The notes under the pieces: model-generated
What the model was told of the DNA's origin: nothing
Databases searched by the model: none
What the model saw: the letters and a program-made list of their open reading frames with translations, nothing else
Made by a program: the position numbers and the translations under genes
Assembly (NCBI RefSeq): GCF_000576575.1
Contig: NZ_AWQS01000017.1
Span: 1-38,885 of the forward strand
Direction: 5' to 3'
Source of the DNA: Intrasporangium chromatireducens Q5-1
GTDB taxonomy: Bacteria; Actinomycetota; Actinomycetes; Actinomycetales; Dermatophilaceae
Length of the DNA stretch: 38,885 bases
Shown: positions 16,970 to 24,566 of the stretch, in pieces
Numbering within the stretch: the first letter of the stretch is position 1
Layout of the letters: each line of letters opens with the position of its first letter

Positions 16970-18472
16970 TCAGCTCTCGTCGAGCATCTGCGGCATGCCG
17001 GCCTCGAGGGCACCGGCCTCGTCGCCCGTCTCGAGGCGGCTGTGTGAGCGGGAGTAGAGGAAGTAGATCGCGAAGCCGAGGACCATCCAGATGACGAACC
17101 GCAGCCACGTCTCGATCGACAGGTTGAGGATGAGGTAGAAGCAGAACAGGGCGGACAGCCACGGCACGACGGGGTTGCCGGGCACGCGGAACGAGCGCTT
17201 GAGGTCGGGCCGGCGCTTGCGGAGCACCGGGATCGCGAGCGAGACGAGCATGAAGGCCGACAGCGTCCCGATGTTGACCATCTCCTCGAGCTTGCCGATC
17301 GGCGTGAGCGAGGCGATGAGCGCGATGAGCGTGCCGATGATGATCGTCAGGCGCACCGGGGTGCCCGTGCGGGGGTGCGTCTGGCCGAGCGAGGGCGGCA
17401 GCAGCCGGTCGCGACTCATCGCGAAGGTGACCCGGGTCGCGCCGATCATGAGGGTCATCACGACCGTCGTGAGGCCCGCCACGGCGCCGGCCGACACGAG
17501 GGTCGCGAAGCCGGGCCGCCCGACGTCGATGAACGCGCTGGCGAGCGCGGCCTTCGGGTCGATGTCCGGGTAGTGCACCATGCCGGTGATGACGAGCGAG
17601 ACCGCCATGTAGAGGATCGTGCAGATGATGAGCGAGCCGATGATGCCGATCGGCAGGTCCCGCTTGGGGTTCTTCGCCTCCTCGGCCGTCGTCGCGACGA
17701 CGTCGAAGCCGATGTAGGCGAAGAAGACGATGGCCGCACCGGCCATGATGCCGAGCACCCCGAAGGTGGCCGGCGTCATCCCGGTGGCGAGCTGGATCAG
17801 CGGCGTCGAGAGCCCGGACGCGGCCTTGCCCGGCTGGGACGGCGGGATGAACGGCGACCAGTTCTCGCGCTTGACGTAGAAGAGGCCGGCGACGATGACG
17901 AACAGGACGATGAAGACCTTGACCCCGACGAGGACGAGGTTGACCCGCAGCGACTCCTTGATGCCGATCGCGACGAGGACGGTCAGGGCCGCGATGAGGA
18001 GGAAGGCGAGCAGGTCGAAGTGCGAGCCGGGCCCGAGCGACGCGGGCCAGGTGACGCCGAGCTGGCCGAGCAGGGTGACGAGGTACTCGGACCAGCTCTG
18101 GGCGACGACGCTCGCGCCGAGCATCATCTCGAGGAGCAGGTCCCAGCCGATGATCCAGGCGATGAGCTCGCCCAGCGTCGCGTAGGAGAACGTGTAGGCC
18201 GAGCCGGAGATCGGCACCGTCGAGGCGAACTCGGCGTAGCAGAGGGCGGCGAGCCCGCAGACGATCGCGCCGATGACGAAGGACAGGGCGATCGAGGGGC
18301 CGGCGTACTGCTGGGCCGCCTTGCCCGTCACGGTGAAGATACCTGCGCCGATGATGACGCCGACCCCGAAGACGGTCAGGTCGAGGGCGCTCAGCCGCCG
18401 CTTGAGCCGGTGCCCCTCCTCCTCGGAGGCAGCGAGCGTCTGTTCGATCGACTTGGTCCGTAGCAGGGTCAT
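16970..18472 (-). CDS. APC-superfamily amino-acid permease (cationic amino acid type)
   Basis: The 500-residue protein has about 12-14 membrane helices and belongs to the amino acid-polyamine-organocation superfamily, nearest to the cationic amino-acid transporter/YfnA group. Features are the first-helix motif GVGVIIGAGIFTVTG near residue 37-51 and FFAYIGFDVVATTAEEAKNPKRDLP near 275-300, which marks this group. Substrate cannot be fixed from sequence. ATG 18472 is preceded by GGAGG at 5 nt. The 128-nt gap upstream should hold its promoter; the 32-bp palindrome lies after its stop. Confidence 0.9.
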   Translation of the reverse strand: MTLLRTKSIEQTLAASEEEGHRLKRRLSALDLTVFGVGVIIGAGIFTVTGKAAQQYAGPSIALSFVIGAIVCGLAALCYAEFASTVPISGSAYTFSYATLGELIAWIIGWDLLLEMMLGASVVAQSWSEYLVTLLGQLGVTWPASLGPGSHFDLLAFLLIAALTVLVAIGIKESLRVNLVLVGVKVFIVLFVIVAGLFYVKRENWSPFIPPSQPGKAASGLSTPLIQLATGMTPATFGVLGIMAGAAIVFFAYIGFDVVATTAEEAKNPKRDLPIGIIGSLIICTILYMAVSLVITGMVHYPDIDPKAALASAFIDVGRPGFATLVSAGAVAGLTTVVMTLMIGATRVTFAMSRDRLLPPSLGQTHPRTGTPVRLTIIIGTLIALIASLTPIGKLEEMVNIGTLSAFMLVSLAIPVLRKRRPDLKRSFRVPGNPVVPWLSALFCFYLILNLSIETWLRFVIWMVLGFAIYFLYSRSHSRLETGDEAGALEAGMPQMLDES

Positions 18473-18600
18473 CCGAGCCTCCGGTGGTCGTGCGATGGCG
18501 ACCCGTCACACGCTAGTCCTGCGGGGCGCACTCCGGCCGGGGGAGCGGGGCGGTGTCACGCGTCTTTCGGGCACCCACCGGATACCCGGCCGCGGGCTGC

Positions 18601-19437
18601 TCAGTCGTGGCGGTTCGAGTCGCGGTTCCAGCCGTGGTTCGGGTCGCCGTTCGGGTCACGCCCGTGGTCGCGGCGCCGCCACCGCCCGGGGCGCTGGGTG
18701 ATCGGGCCGGTGTCGGGCCCGCGGCGGCTCTCGCGGAGGTCCTCGCTCGCATAGACCTGCTCGCCGCCGTGGATCGGCAGGGCCCGGGACCACGAGCCGA
18801 GCCGGTCCTGGACCGGGCTGTGGGTGGGCACGTCGGGGTAGTCCGTCACCCCCTCCGCGAACGGCTCCTCCTCGACGACGTCGAGGTCGGCCCCGCGCCC
18901 GCGCCGGAGGCTCTCCGCGAGCGGGTCGACGGGGCGGACGTGGAAGATCTCGGCACAGATGGCGCGATAGGTCGCGTCAGGGTCGGGCACCCAGTTGACC
19001 ACCTTGAGCGCCTGTTCCTGGCCGGCGCTCTCCATGATGAACCGGCCGTAGCCGAGCAGCTGGCCGGGGATGGAGCGGACGTAGCTCATGTCCGTCACCT
19101 TCAGCAGCGGCATCATCGCGACCTTGTGCGTGACGAGGCCGTAGCGCAGCAGGAGCCGCTTGTCGGTCGCGAGGAACCAGTCGTGCCGCCACTCGAGGAC
19201 GCGCCAGGCGGCCCGGGCAGCGAGGAAGCAGAAGCCGAGCCACAGCACCGTGGCGACGAACTGGGTGGCGGCGGTGATGTTGGAGTCGACCCACAGCGCC
19301 GCGGCCAGGCCCGCCACGGCGGTGGCGACGGGCTCGGCCACCCGTGCCCAGTGCTGGTGGACGGCGGCGACGACCCGCTCACCCGGGAGGAGGTAGGGGG
19401 CGAGCGCGGTCGGGATGTCGGGGCGGAGCAGGGCCAT
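18601..19437 (-). CDS. PH-domain (bPH2/DUF304) membrane protein
   Basis: The 278-residue protein has two membrane helices (about residues 35-80) followed by a bacterial PH domain of the YdbS/YdbT type (about 85-170; WFLATDKRLLLRYGLVTHK and YGRFIMESAGQEQALK). The C-terminal 100 residues are charged and disordered, ending in an Asn/Asp/Arg-rich tail encoded by short near-repeats. Function is unknown; the family sits at the membrane and may scaffold other proteins. ATG 19437 has GGAGG upstream. It follows the 56-residue membrane peptide gene by 26 nt, so the two probably share a transcript. Confidence 0.85.
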   Translation of the reverse strand: MALLRPDIPTALAPYLLPGERVVAAVHQHWARVAEPVATAVAGLAAALWVDSNITAATQFVATVLWLGFCFLAARAAWRVLEWRHDWFLATDKRLLLRYGLVTHKVAMMPLLKVTDMSYVRSIPGQLLGYGRFIMESAGQEQALKVVNWVPDPDATYRAICAEIFHVRPVDPLAESLRRGRGADLDVVEEEPFAEGVTDYPDVPTHSPVQDRLGSWSRALPIHGGEQVYASEDLRESRRGPDTGPITQRPGRWRRRDHGRDPNGDPNHGWNRDSNRHD

Positions 19438-19463
19438 CGGCCGCCTCCAGGGCTAACAGGTGT

Positions 19464-19634
19464 TCAGGACCGGTTGAGCAGCGAGTCGAAGAACCGGAGG
19501 ATCGCGTTGAAACCGTCGACGAGGACCCCCCAGATGTTCTGGAGGATGCCGGCTGCCTTGTCGGGCGACGTGAAGATCGCATAGACGAAGAAGGCGACGA
19601 CCACCCAGAGGATGATCTTTCTGACCTTGGACAT
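19464..19634 (-). CDS. Small 56-residue conserved membrane protein
   Basis: The product starts MSKVRKIILWVVVAFFVYA: one hydrophobic helix (about residues 7-22), then an amphipathic C-terminal stretch. ATG 19634 has GGAG 9 nt upstream. Similar tiny membrane proteins occur in many actinobacteria without a known role. It lies just upstream of the PH-domain gene in the same direction, suggesting a joint membrane function, but this is inference. Confidence 0.75.
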   Translation of the reverse strand: MSKVRKIILWVVVAFFVYAIFTSPDKAAGILQNIWGVLVDGFNAILRFFDSLLNRS

Positions 19635-19738
19635 GAGGGGTACTCCAGACGGCGGGGGCGACCGCGAGAGGACATGGATCGTCTCGAGTCTGCCCAGCGG
19701 GGCGACCCGATCGGGGGAGGCTGGGGGGTGTGTCGCCG

Positions 19739-20377
19739 TCAGACGACGCCGTAGAGCCGGTCGCCGGCGTCCCCGAGGCCCGGCACGATGTAGCCCTTCT
19801 CGTTGAGCCGCTCGTCGATCGTGCCGACGACGATCTTGACCGGGATGTCGCTGTCGGTCATCTCCGACTCGACGTGCTTGATGCCCTCCGGAGCGGCGAG
19901 CAGGCAGACACAGGTGATGTCGCGGGCGCCCTTGGTGCGGAGGTAGTCGATCGCCATGACGAGCGTGTTGCCGGTGGCCAGCATCGGGTCGAGGACGAAC
20001 ACTTGCCGCCCGTTGAGGTCCTCGGGCAGCCGGTTGGCGTAGGCCGACACCTGCAGCGTCTGCTCGTCGCGGATCATGCCGAGGAAGCCGACCTCCGCGC
20101 TGGGCAGCAGCCGCACCATGCCCTCGAGCATGCCGAGACCGGCGCGCAGGATCGGGACGATGATCGGCTTGGGGTTGGCCAGCTTGATGCCGGTCGTGGC
20201 CGCCACGGGCGTCTCGATCTCGAACGGCTCCGTCCGCACCTCGCGGGTCGCCTCGTAGGCGAGCAGCGTGACGAGCTCGTCGGCGAGGCGTCGGAACGTC
20301 GGGCTGTCGGTCCGCTTGTCGCGCAGGTAGGTGAGCTTGTGGGCGATGAGCGGATGATCCGCGACGTGGACGTCCAT
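19739..20377 (-). CDS. upp: Uracil phosphoribosyltransferase
   Basis: Upp makes UMP from uracil and PRPP in pyrimidine salvage. The 212-residue length is standard and the PRPP-binding motif is [13 protein letters not shown] near residues 125-137; the C-terminal [16 protein letters not shown] is the uracil-binding region. ATG 20377 has no Shine-Dalgarno but is preceded by TAAGTT plus 6 nt, indicating a leaderless transcript. It is divergent from tadA with almost no gap. The downstream membrane-peptide gene starts 104 nt away. Confidence 0.96.
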   Translation of the reverse strand: MDVHVADHPLIAHKLTYLRDKRTDSPTFRRLADELVTLLAYEATREVRTEPFEIETPVAATTGIKLANPKPIIVPILRAGLGMLEGMVRLLPSAEVGFLGMIRDEQTLQVSAYANRLPEDLNGRQVFVLDPMLATGNTLVMAIDYLRTKGARDITCVCLLAAPEGIKHVESEMTDSDIPVKIVVGTIDERLNEKGYIVPGLGDAGDRLYGVV

Positions 20378-20417
20378 GGGGGAAACTTATCGTGTGAGAC
20401 CACCGACCGAGGCCGCC
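20378..20417. promoter_or_regulatory. Overlapping divergent -10 elements of upp and tadA
   Basis: Minus-strand TAAGTT (20389-20384) lies 6 nt before the upp ATG. Plus-strand TATCGT (20388-20393) is a candidate -10 for tadA, with a start near 20400. The two hexamers share bases, so the promoters should exclude each other. Confidence 0.45.
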
Positions 20418-20888
20418 GTGGCCGTCCCGCCCGAGACCTACGAGGAATGGATGCAGGCCGCCCTCGAGCTGGCGGAGCTGGCGGCCGGTTCGCAGGACGT
20501 GCCGGTCGGGGCCGTCGTCCTGTCGCCCGACGGTGAGCTGCTCGGCCGCGGCCGCAACGTCCGCGAGGAGCAGGCCGACCCGACGGGTCATGCGGAGATC
20601 GTGGCCCTGCGGGAGGCGGCCGAGCGGATCGGGGCCTGGCGTCTCGAGGGGTGCCGGTTGGTCGTGACCCTGGAGCCCTGCGTGATGTGCGCTGGTGCGG
20701 CGATCGCGGCACGGCTCGAGCAGATCGTCTTCGGGGCCTGGGATCCCAAGGCCGGGGCGTGCGGATCGGTGTGGGACCTGACTCGCGACCCCCTCGCGAT
20801 CCACAACGTCGACATCGTCGGAGGGGTGCGTGCCGAGGAGTCCGCGGAGCTGCTCGTCGATTTCTTCGAGGGCAGGCGGCTCGGGTAA
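20418..20888 (+). CDS. tadA: tRNA adenosine(34) deaminase TadA
   Basis: TadA converts A34 to inosine in tRNA-Arg(ACG), an essential step in decoding. Zn-site residues are visible in GHAEIVALREA (catalytic His and Glu) and EPCVMCAGA (two Cys). I chose GTG 20418 because GAGG lies 5 nt upstream, it follows the inferred transcript start, and it puts the conserved WMQAAL Trp at residue 11 as in E. coli TadA. GTG 20394 and ATG 20376 are possible longer starts. The stop is 10 nt before the tRNA-Ser gene. Confidence 0.93.
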   Translation: MAVPPETYEEWMQAALELAELAAGSQDVPVGAVVLSPDGELLGRGRNVREEQADPTGHAEIVALREAAERIGAWRLEGCRLVVTLEPCVMCAGAAIAARLEQIVFGAWDPKAGACGSVWDLTRDPLAIHNVDIVGGVRAEESAELLVDFFEGRRLG

Positions 20889-20898
20889 GGTCACCTGC

Positions 20899-20988
20899 GG
20901 TGGCGTGTCCGAGCGGCCTAAGGAGCACGCCTCGAAAGCGTGTGTGGGGGCAACTCCACCGTGGGTTCAAATCCCACCGCCACCGCCA
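20899..20988 (+). tRNA. tRNA-Ser(CGA), with encoded CCA
   Basis: The 90-nt cloverleaf has a GGTGGCG/CGCCACC acceptor stem, long variable arm, TTCAAAT T-loop and encoded CCA. The anticodon loop is CTCGAAA with CGA at 20933-20935, reading UCG. Its 3' part (20931-20981) is duplicated at 23400-23450, marking it as the attachment site of the downstream element; the gene itself is intact. Confidence 0.95.
20931..20981 (+). repeat. Left attachment core (51-bp direct repeat) in tRNA-Ser
   Basis: These 51 bases run from the anticodon loop to the acceptor stem and are identical to 23400-23450. A tRNA 3'-end repeat of this kind is the hallmark of tyrosine-recombinase integration. Confidence 0.9.
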
Positions 20989-21391
20989 TCTGACCTGCGG
21001 AAACGTCGGTCGGCTTCCTCCCGGAGCTGACCGGCGTTTCCCAGGCCTAGTCTCATCTGCGGTCTCAGTTCGGCCTCTCCAAGCGCCCGAGCGCCCGTCC
21101 GCTGGCGTCCACGGACGTTCACCGACGTCCGCGACGTCGCTACACCTGCAAGGTGCACGCTCCCGAAGCGTGCTTGAGACGGTTCGACATCGTTCGTTGG
21201 CGGCCGTGAGGTCTCCTGAGCCCGTCTGGCGATCCGTAATGCCCGCGGATTTCGTAGGGTCGGCCCGGAGCTGGTCCGGTCGGTCTGACATACCCCCATG
21301 TGTGCAGCCACTTCCCCGCGCCGGTGCCGGAGTGCGCGCCTGCCAGCCCGGGACCCCTCTCACGCGGCCACAGTCGCCCCGGGCTCCGACG
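20989..21391. other. Gene-free left end of the element
   Basis: This stretch has no credible gene. It holds the paired GTCTCA sites (21050-21068), a hairpin GCACGCT/AGCGTGC with a 5-nt loop (21155-21173) and an inverted GTCTCA copy (21175-21180). An integrase gene would often sit here next to the attachment site, so this may be where it was deleted. Confidence 0.5.
21050..21068 (+). promoter_or_regulatory. Candidate integrase arm sites, left end
   Basis: GTCTCAT (21050-21056) and GTCTCAG (21062-21068) are direct repeats 12 bp apart, 69 bp inside the left core. The right end shows the same motif and the same 12-bp step. Paired short direct repeats near the core are how tyrosine-integrase arm-binding sites look. 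Confidence 0.5.
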
Positions 21392-22542
21392 TTATGGATC
21401 TCGTGGCGGTTTGCCTTCAGACGAGTCGGGATTCGGCCATAGCTCCCATCTATTCGCACGACCTCGACGCACCTCTGCATCGGGGTACGTGGCTTGTAGA
21501 ACCTGGAGCCGCTCGACGACCTCGCCGATCGGCAACCCCGAGGGAATGACAGCGACTGGCTCCGGCTTCGGGGGCGGAGGTGCCGCCGGCTTCGAAACTT
21601 CGTTACGCCGCGCCATGTCCTCGAACATCTGGCGCACCTTCTGGAGCTGAGCCCCCCACCCCGGCCAGGCAGGGCATGGGCCGTCCGCTGGGGGAGTCAC
21701 CCAGCCGTGTTTGGCCCATGGCGTGGCGCAGTCCGCACACATGTCCTCGGACTCAAGTCGCGGGACGGCCAGGAGCTCCGCGAGACGCGCCCTCTTTACG
21801 TCCCGCTCGCCCCTGAGCTTCGAACGCTCGGCCTTGTCCTCGGTGCTCCCGAGCGCTACCTCCAGCTCCGGCAATCTGGCCCGTAGCTTGGTGACCTCAT
21901 CGATGCGGTGCTGGCGGTAGTGGTGGAGCGTTGTGAAGCGACGGTCAGCCGGAAGGTGGCCGTTGGTGTCCGGTACGTCCTCTGGATCTCCGACCGCAGG
22001 TTCGAGTTCCTCGACCTTGGCGCGGTGGCGAACGATCGCCCCATCCAGTTCGGCTACCTTCGCCGCTCGTCGCTTCGGGTCCATCGCGGGGAAGGCATCG
22101 CCCGCGCTGAGCTGCTCGATCTCCTGAAGCTGGTGTTCGAGGATCGAATGGCACTCCAGCAGCGCCAAGCGCGCCTTCTCCCGCTCCGGGTCGTACCGCG
22201 TAAGGTTCGTCTGCCGCTGCGCTTCACGCTCGGCTTGCCGGCGCTCGAAGTCCTGGTCCCACTGCTTCATCTGGGCATCGATCTGGCGCTTCGTCTTGGG
22301 CTTGAAGCCAGGCTCAGCGCGTTCCCACTCCTCCATGACCACCTGGGCGCGTTCCAGAGCGGCGGCTTCTTCCTCCATCCGCCACGGGTTCCAGAACCGG
22401 TCCTTGTGTAGCTCGACGAACAGCGCCCGAGCAGTGACGCTCTCCTCGAAGGTGGATGTCGCACCAGGCCTGGCTCGCCAAGTCGCACCCCATCGCTGTA
22501 GATGCCCTCTGGGAGGGCGACCGTTTCCGAGTTGGTAGCCAT
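21392..22542 (-). pseudogene. Coiled-coil element protein of unknown function, apparently frameshifted
   Basis: The open part (21392-22378 and upstream) encodes a charged, helical, coiled-coil-rich protein with a CADC pair and PCPAW near its C-terminus, a Pro-rich linker, and a short folded end (LPIGEVVERLQVLQ). I do not recognise the family. The open frame continues upstream of Met at 22378 (WRARPGATSTFEESVTARAL) but has no start there. A good start, ATG 22542 (MATNSETVALPEGIYSDG), lies in another frame with CATAGT 7 nt upstream. Adding one G to the GGGG run near 22482-22485 would join the two. It is thus a frameshifted gene or a sequencing error; a start in the open frame is less likely. 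Confidence 0.55.
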
Positions 22543-22613
22543 GCGGGCTACTATGCGCGGCTCAGCGCACGACCCGCCAGAGTCGACCCCCTCTGGTGGG
22601 CAGCCCACACCCG

Positions 22614-22644
22614 TTGAGCAGATCCCTCGGGTGTCAGCTATAGT
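22614..22644 (+). promoter_or_regulatory. Promoter of the toxin-antitoxin pair
   Basis: TATAGT (22639-22644) is a good -10, with TTGAGC (22614-22619) as a -35 at 19 nt. The toxin ATG follows the -10 by 6 nt, so the message is leaderless for the toxin. Confidence 0.55.
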
Positions 22645-22650
22645 CGACAC

Positions 22651-22983
22651 ATGATCGAAGTCGTCCAGGCCGGCGAGTTCGAGAAGTGGATCCGAAAACT
22701 GAAGGACAGGCAGGGCAAGCTCCGCATCCTCAAGCGCATTGATCGGTTGGCCAATGGAAATCCGGGCGATGTCGCTCCGGTGGGCAACGGACTCTCGGAG
22801 CTACGCCTCGATGTGGGGCCGGGATACAGGGTCTACTACCTGCAGGAGCGCGACGCGTTGGTGCTGCTGCTGTGCGGCGGCGACAAGTCGACGCAACAGA
22901 AGGACATCGAGAAGGCACACGAGCTGGCCGATGGGTGGCGAGCGGATCAGAGGGGCAGGAACGGAGACAGCGATGACTACTAA
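22651..22983 (+). CDS. RelE/ParE-family toxin (HigB/Gp49-like)
   Basis: The 110-residue protein matches the addiction-module killer group of the RelE/ParE superfamily ([10 protein letters not shown] near residue 10, [18 protein letters not shown] near 47-65, [19 protein letters not shown] near 70-90). Family members are ribosome-dependent mRNA interferases or gyrase inhibitors; which applies is not visible. It precedes and overlaps the antitoxin by 11 nt, the order typical of this subgroup. The start is fixed by the -10 at 6 nt; no Shine-Dalgarno is present. It lies within the tRNA-Ser element and may stabilise it. Confidence 0.88.
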   Translation: MIEVVQAGEFEKWIRKLKDRQGKLRILKRIDRLANGNPGDVAPVGNGLSELRLDVGPGYRVYYLQERDALVLLLCGGDKSTQQKDIEKAHELADGWRADQRGRNGDSDDY

Positions 22984-23275
22984 GAGTGAGAAGTACACGC
23001 CGTTCGATGTGGCCGACTACCTCGACGACCTCGACGATGTCGCTGGCTACCTCGAACTCGCCCTAGAAGAGTCCGCCGAGGACCCGAGTGCCGTTCCGCG
23101 CGCACTTGGTGTGATCGCACGCTCGCGGAACATGAGTGAGCTCGCCCGCCGTGTTGGCATGAGCCGCGACGGTCTCTACAAGGCGCTGTCCGAAGAAGGC
23201 AACCCGACCTGGTCCACGATTCTCAAAGTGACCGGCGCCCTCGGCCTGCGCTTCGAGCTCCACCCCGTCGCATAG
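22973..23275 (+). CDS. HTH antitoxin of the RelE/HTH pair
   Basis: The 100-residue protein is the probable addiction-module antidote of the HI1420/CC2985 type. An N-terminal DVADYLDD segment contacts the toxin in this family, and a C-terminal Cro/C1-like helix-turn-helix is seen ([28 protein letters not shown] split over residues about 56-85). The ATG at 22973 overlaps the toxin's last codons and GGAGA lies just upstream. It probably neutralises the toxin and represses the shared promoter. Confidence 0.88.
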   Translation: MTTKSEKYTPFDVADYLDDLDDVAGYLELALEESAEDPSAVPRALGVIARSRNMSELARRVGMSRDGLYKALSEEGNPTWSTILKVTGALGLRFELHPVA

Positions 23276-23286
23276 CGACGCCAGCC

Positions 23287-23305
23287 GTCTCATTCCCAGT
23301 CTCAT
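23287..23305 (+). promoter_or_regulatory. Candidate integrase arm sites, right end
   Basis: GTCTCAT occurs at 23287-23293 and again at 23299-23305, 12 bp apart, 95 bp inside the right core. It mirrors the left-end pair. Confidence 0.5.
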
Positions 23306-23399
23306 TCGCCTCCTGCTTTGGTGGTTCGTGAGCGTTCGGCGGACGCAAGCTGAGCACGAACGGTCGACCGGCGACGCCCCTGAACGCCACATCCCAGAT

Positions 23400-23450
23400 C
23401 TCGAAAGCGTGTGTGGGGGCAACTCCACCGTGGGTTCAAATCCCACCGCC
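23400..23450 (+). repeat. Right attachment core (51-bp direct repeat)
   Basis: This is an exact copy of tRNA-Ser bases 20931-20981. Past it the sequence is TCAGTC rather than the ACC-G-CCA that would complete the acceptor stem, so no tRNA is formed here. Confidence 0.9.
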
Positions 23451-23478
23451 TCAGTCATTCCGGGGGTGAACGACCGGC

Positions 23479-23563
23479 CCACGAGAAGTGGCGTCGATGC
23501 CCGGTGTCGTGGTCCGGGGGCCACCGAGGCCACGAGAAGTGGTGTCGACTGCAGTTCTCGTGG
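23479..23563. promoter_or_regulatory. Cluster of CCACGAGAA sites upstream of psuG
   Basis: CCACGAGAAGTGG, itself a CCAC-n5-GTGG dyad, occurs at 23479-23491 and 23530-23542, within 19-bp direct repeats that differ at one base. A third CCACGAGAA lies inverted at 23563-23555, making a 9-bp stem with the second. The cluster lies 70-155 nt before psuG, in a 183-nt gap without genes, and is a likely operator. Confidence 0.5.
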
Positions 23564-23633
23564 TGGCCCACGACCGCAGTCGCCCGCCAGGCGTCGTTAC
23601 GGTGGGCCCAACCGCCCCCCGAGAGGAGAGCCC

Positions 23634-24566
23634 ATGCCCACCCCGTCCGTCATCCGAGTCGGTGACCACGTCGCCGAGGCGCTCGGCGCCGGCACTCCGG
23701 TCGTCGCCCTCGAGTCGACGATCTTCACCCACGGCCTGCCCCGGCCCCGCAACGTCGAGGTGGCCCTGGAGGGCGAGGAGATCATCCGAGCGGCGGGCGC
23801 CGTGCCCGCCACCATCGGCGTGCACCGCGGGACCCCCGTCGTCGGTCTCACCGAGACCGAGATCCGGGAGCTGGGAGGCGACGACGACGCCGACAAGGCT
23901 TCCACCCGTGAGCTGTCCCTCGCCGCCGTCACCGGCAAGAACTACGGCACGACGATCGCGGCCACTGCCTTCCTCGCCCGGGCGGCCGGCATCGACGTCT
24001 TCGCGACCGGGGGCCTCGGCGGCGTGCACCACGGCGCGGACAAGACGTTCGACGAGTCGGCCGACCTCGTCGGGATGGCGCGCACCTCGATCGTGCTCAT
24101 CAGCTCGGGCGCCAAGGCGATCCTCGACATCCCGGCGACCCTCGAGCGGTTCGAGACGCTCAGTGTCCCGGTGGTCGGCTACCGGACGAACCGCTACCCG
24201 GGGTTCTACGTCGTCGACTCCGGCTACTCGGTCAGCGCCCGCGTCGACTCGCCGGACGACATCGCAACGATGCTGACCACCCAGCGCGCCCTCGGCGTGC
24301 CGAGTGGGGTCCTCGTCGCCAACCCGGTCCCCCCGGCCGAGCAGCTCGACCCCGCCGAGCTCGACGGCGTGATCGAGGCGGCCTGGGCGGCCGCCGAGCG
24401 CGACGGCATCGGCGGGCAGGCCTCGACGCCGTACCTGCTGGACTACATCCGACGGGCCACCGACGGTCGCAGCCTCGATGCCAACGTCGCCCTCTACCGC
24501 AACAACATTCGTCTGGCCTGCGAGGTCGCGACCGTCCTCGCCGGTCGGGCCGGTCGGGCGGGCTAG
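23634..24566 (+). CDS. psuG: Pseudouridine-5'-phosphate glycosidase
   Basis: PsuG splits pseudouridine 5'-phosphate to uracil and ribose 5-phosphate, breaking the C-C glycosidic bond. The 310-residue length is normal. Family segments include ALESTIFTHGLPRPRN (residues about 25-40), PATIGVHRG, the lysine of KASTRELSLAAVTGKNYGTT, TGGLGGVHHGA and YRTNRYPGFYV. ATG 23634 has AGGAG 6 nt upstream; longer frames read through the attachment repeat and are not credible. It overlaps psuK (TAGTG), so the two form an operon whose uracil product could feed Upp. Confidence 0.95.
   Translation: MPTPSVIRVGDHVAEALGAGTPVVALESTIFTHGLPRPRNVEVALEGEEIIRAAGAVPATIGVHRGTPVVGLTETEIRELGGDDDADKASTRELSLAAVTGKNYGTTIAATAFLARAAGIDVFATGGLGGVHHGADKTFDESADLVGMARTSIVLISSGAKAILDIPATLERFETLSVPVVGYRTNRYPGFYVVDSGYSVSARVDSPDDIATMLTTQRALGVPSGVLVANPVPPAEQLDPAELDGVIEAAWAAAERDGIGGQASTPYLLDYIRRATDGRSLDANVALYRNNIRLACEVATVLAGRAGRAG

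Larger units (their letters stand above)
20982..23450. mobile_element. 2.4-kb integrated element at tRNA-Ser(CGA), without recombinase
   Basis: The segment between the two 51-bp cores is less GC-rich than its surroundings. It holds a frameshifted coiled-coil gene, a RelE/HTH toxin-antitoxin pair and paired GTCTCA motifs near each end. No integrase, excisionase, replication or transfer gene is seen in any frame. It is best read as a remnant or as an element that depends on a recombinase elsewhere. Confidence 0.8.

Noticed and set aside
21155-21176. tRNA anticodon-arm-like hairpin in the element's left end
   Set aside because: A stem GCACGCT/AGCGTGC and a nearby TTCGA resemble tRNA parts, but there is no U33 in the loop, no acceptor stem and no D-arm.
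21580-22411. Possible integrase or transposase on the plus strand of the element
   Set aside because: The plus-strand frames are Arg/Pro/Leu-rich complements of the coiled-coil gene. I found no tyrosine-recombinase R-H-R-Y pattern or serine-recombinase motif.
23328-23633. N-terminal extension of psuG through the attachment repeat
   Set aside because: The frame is open, but it would translate tRNA-derived sequence; ATG 23634 has a strong AGGAG and the family N-terminus.
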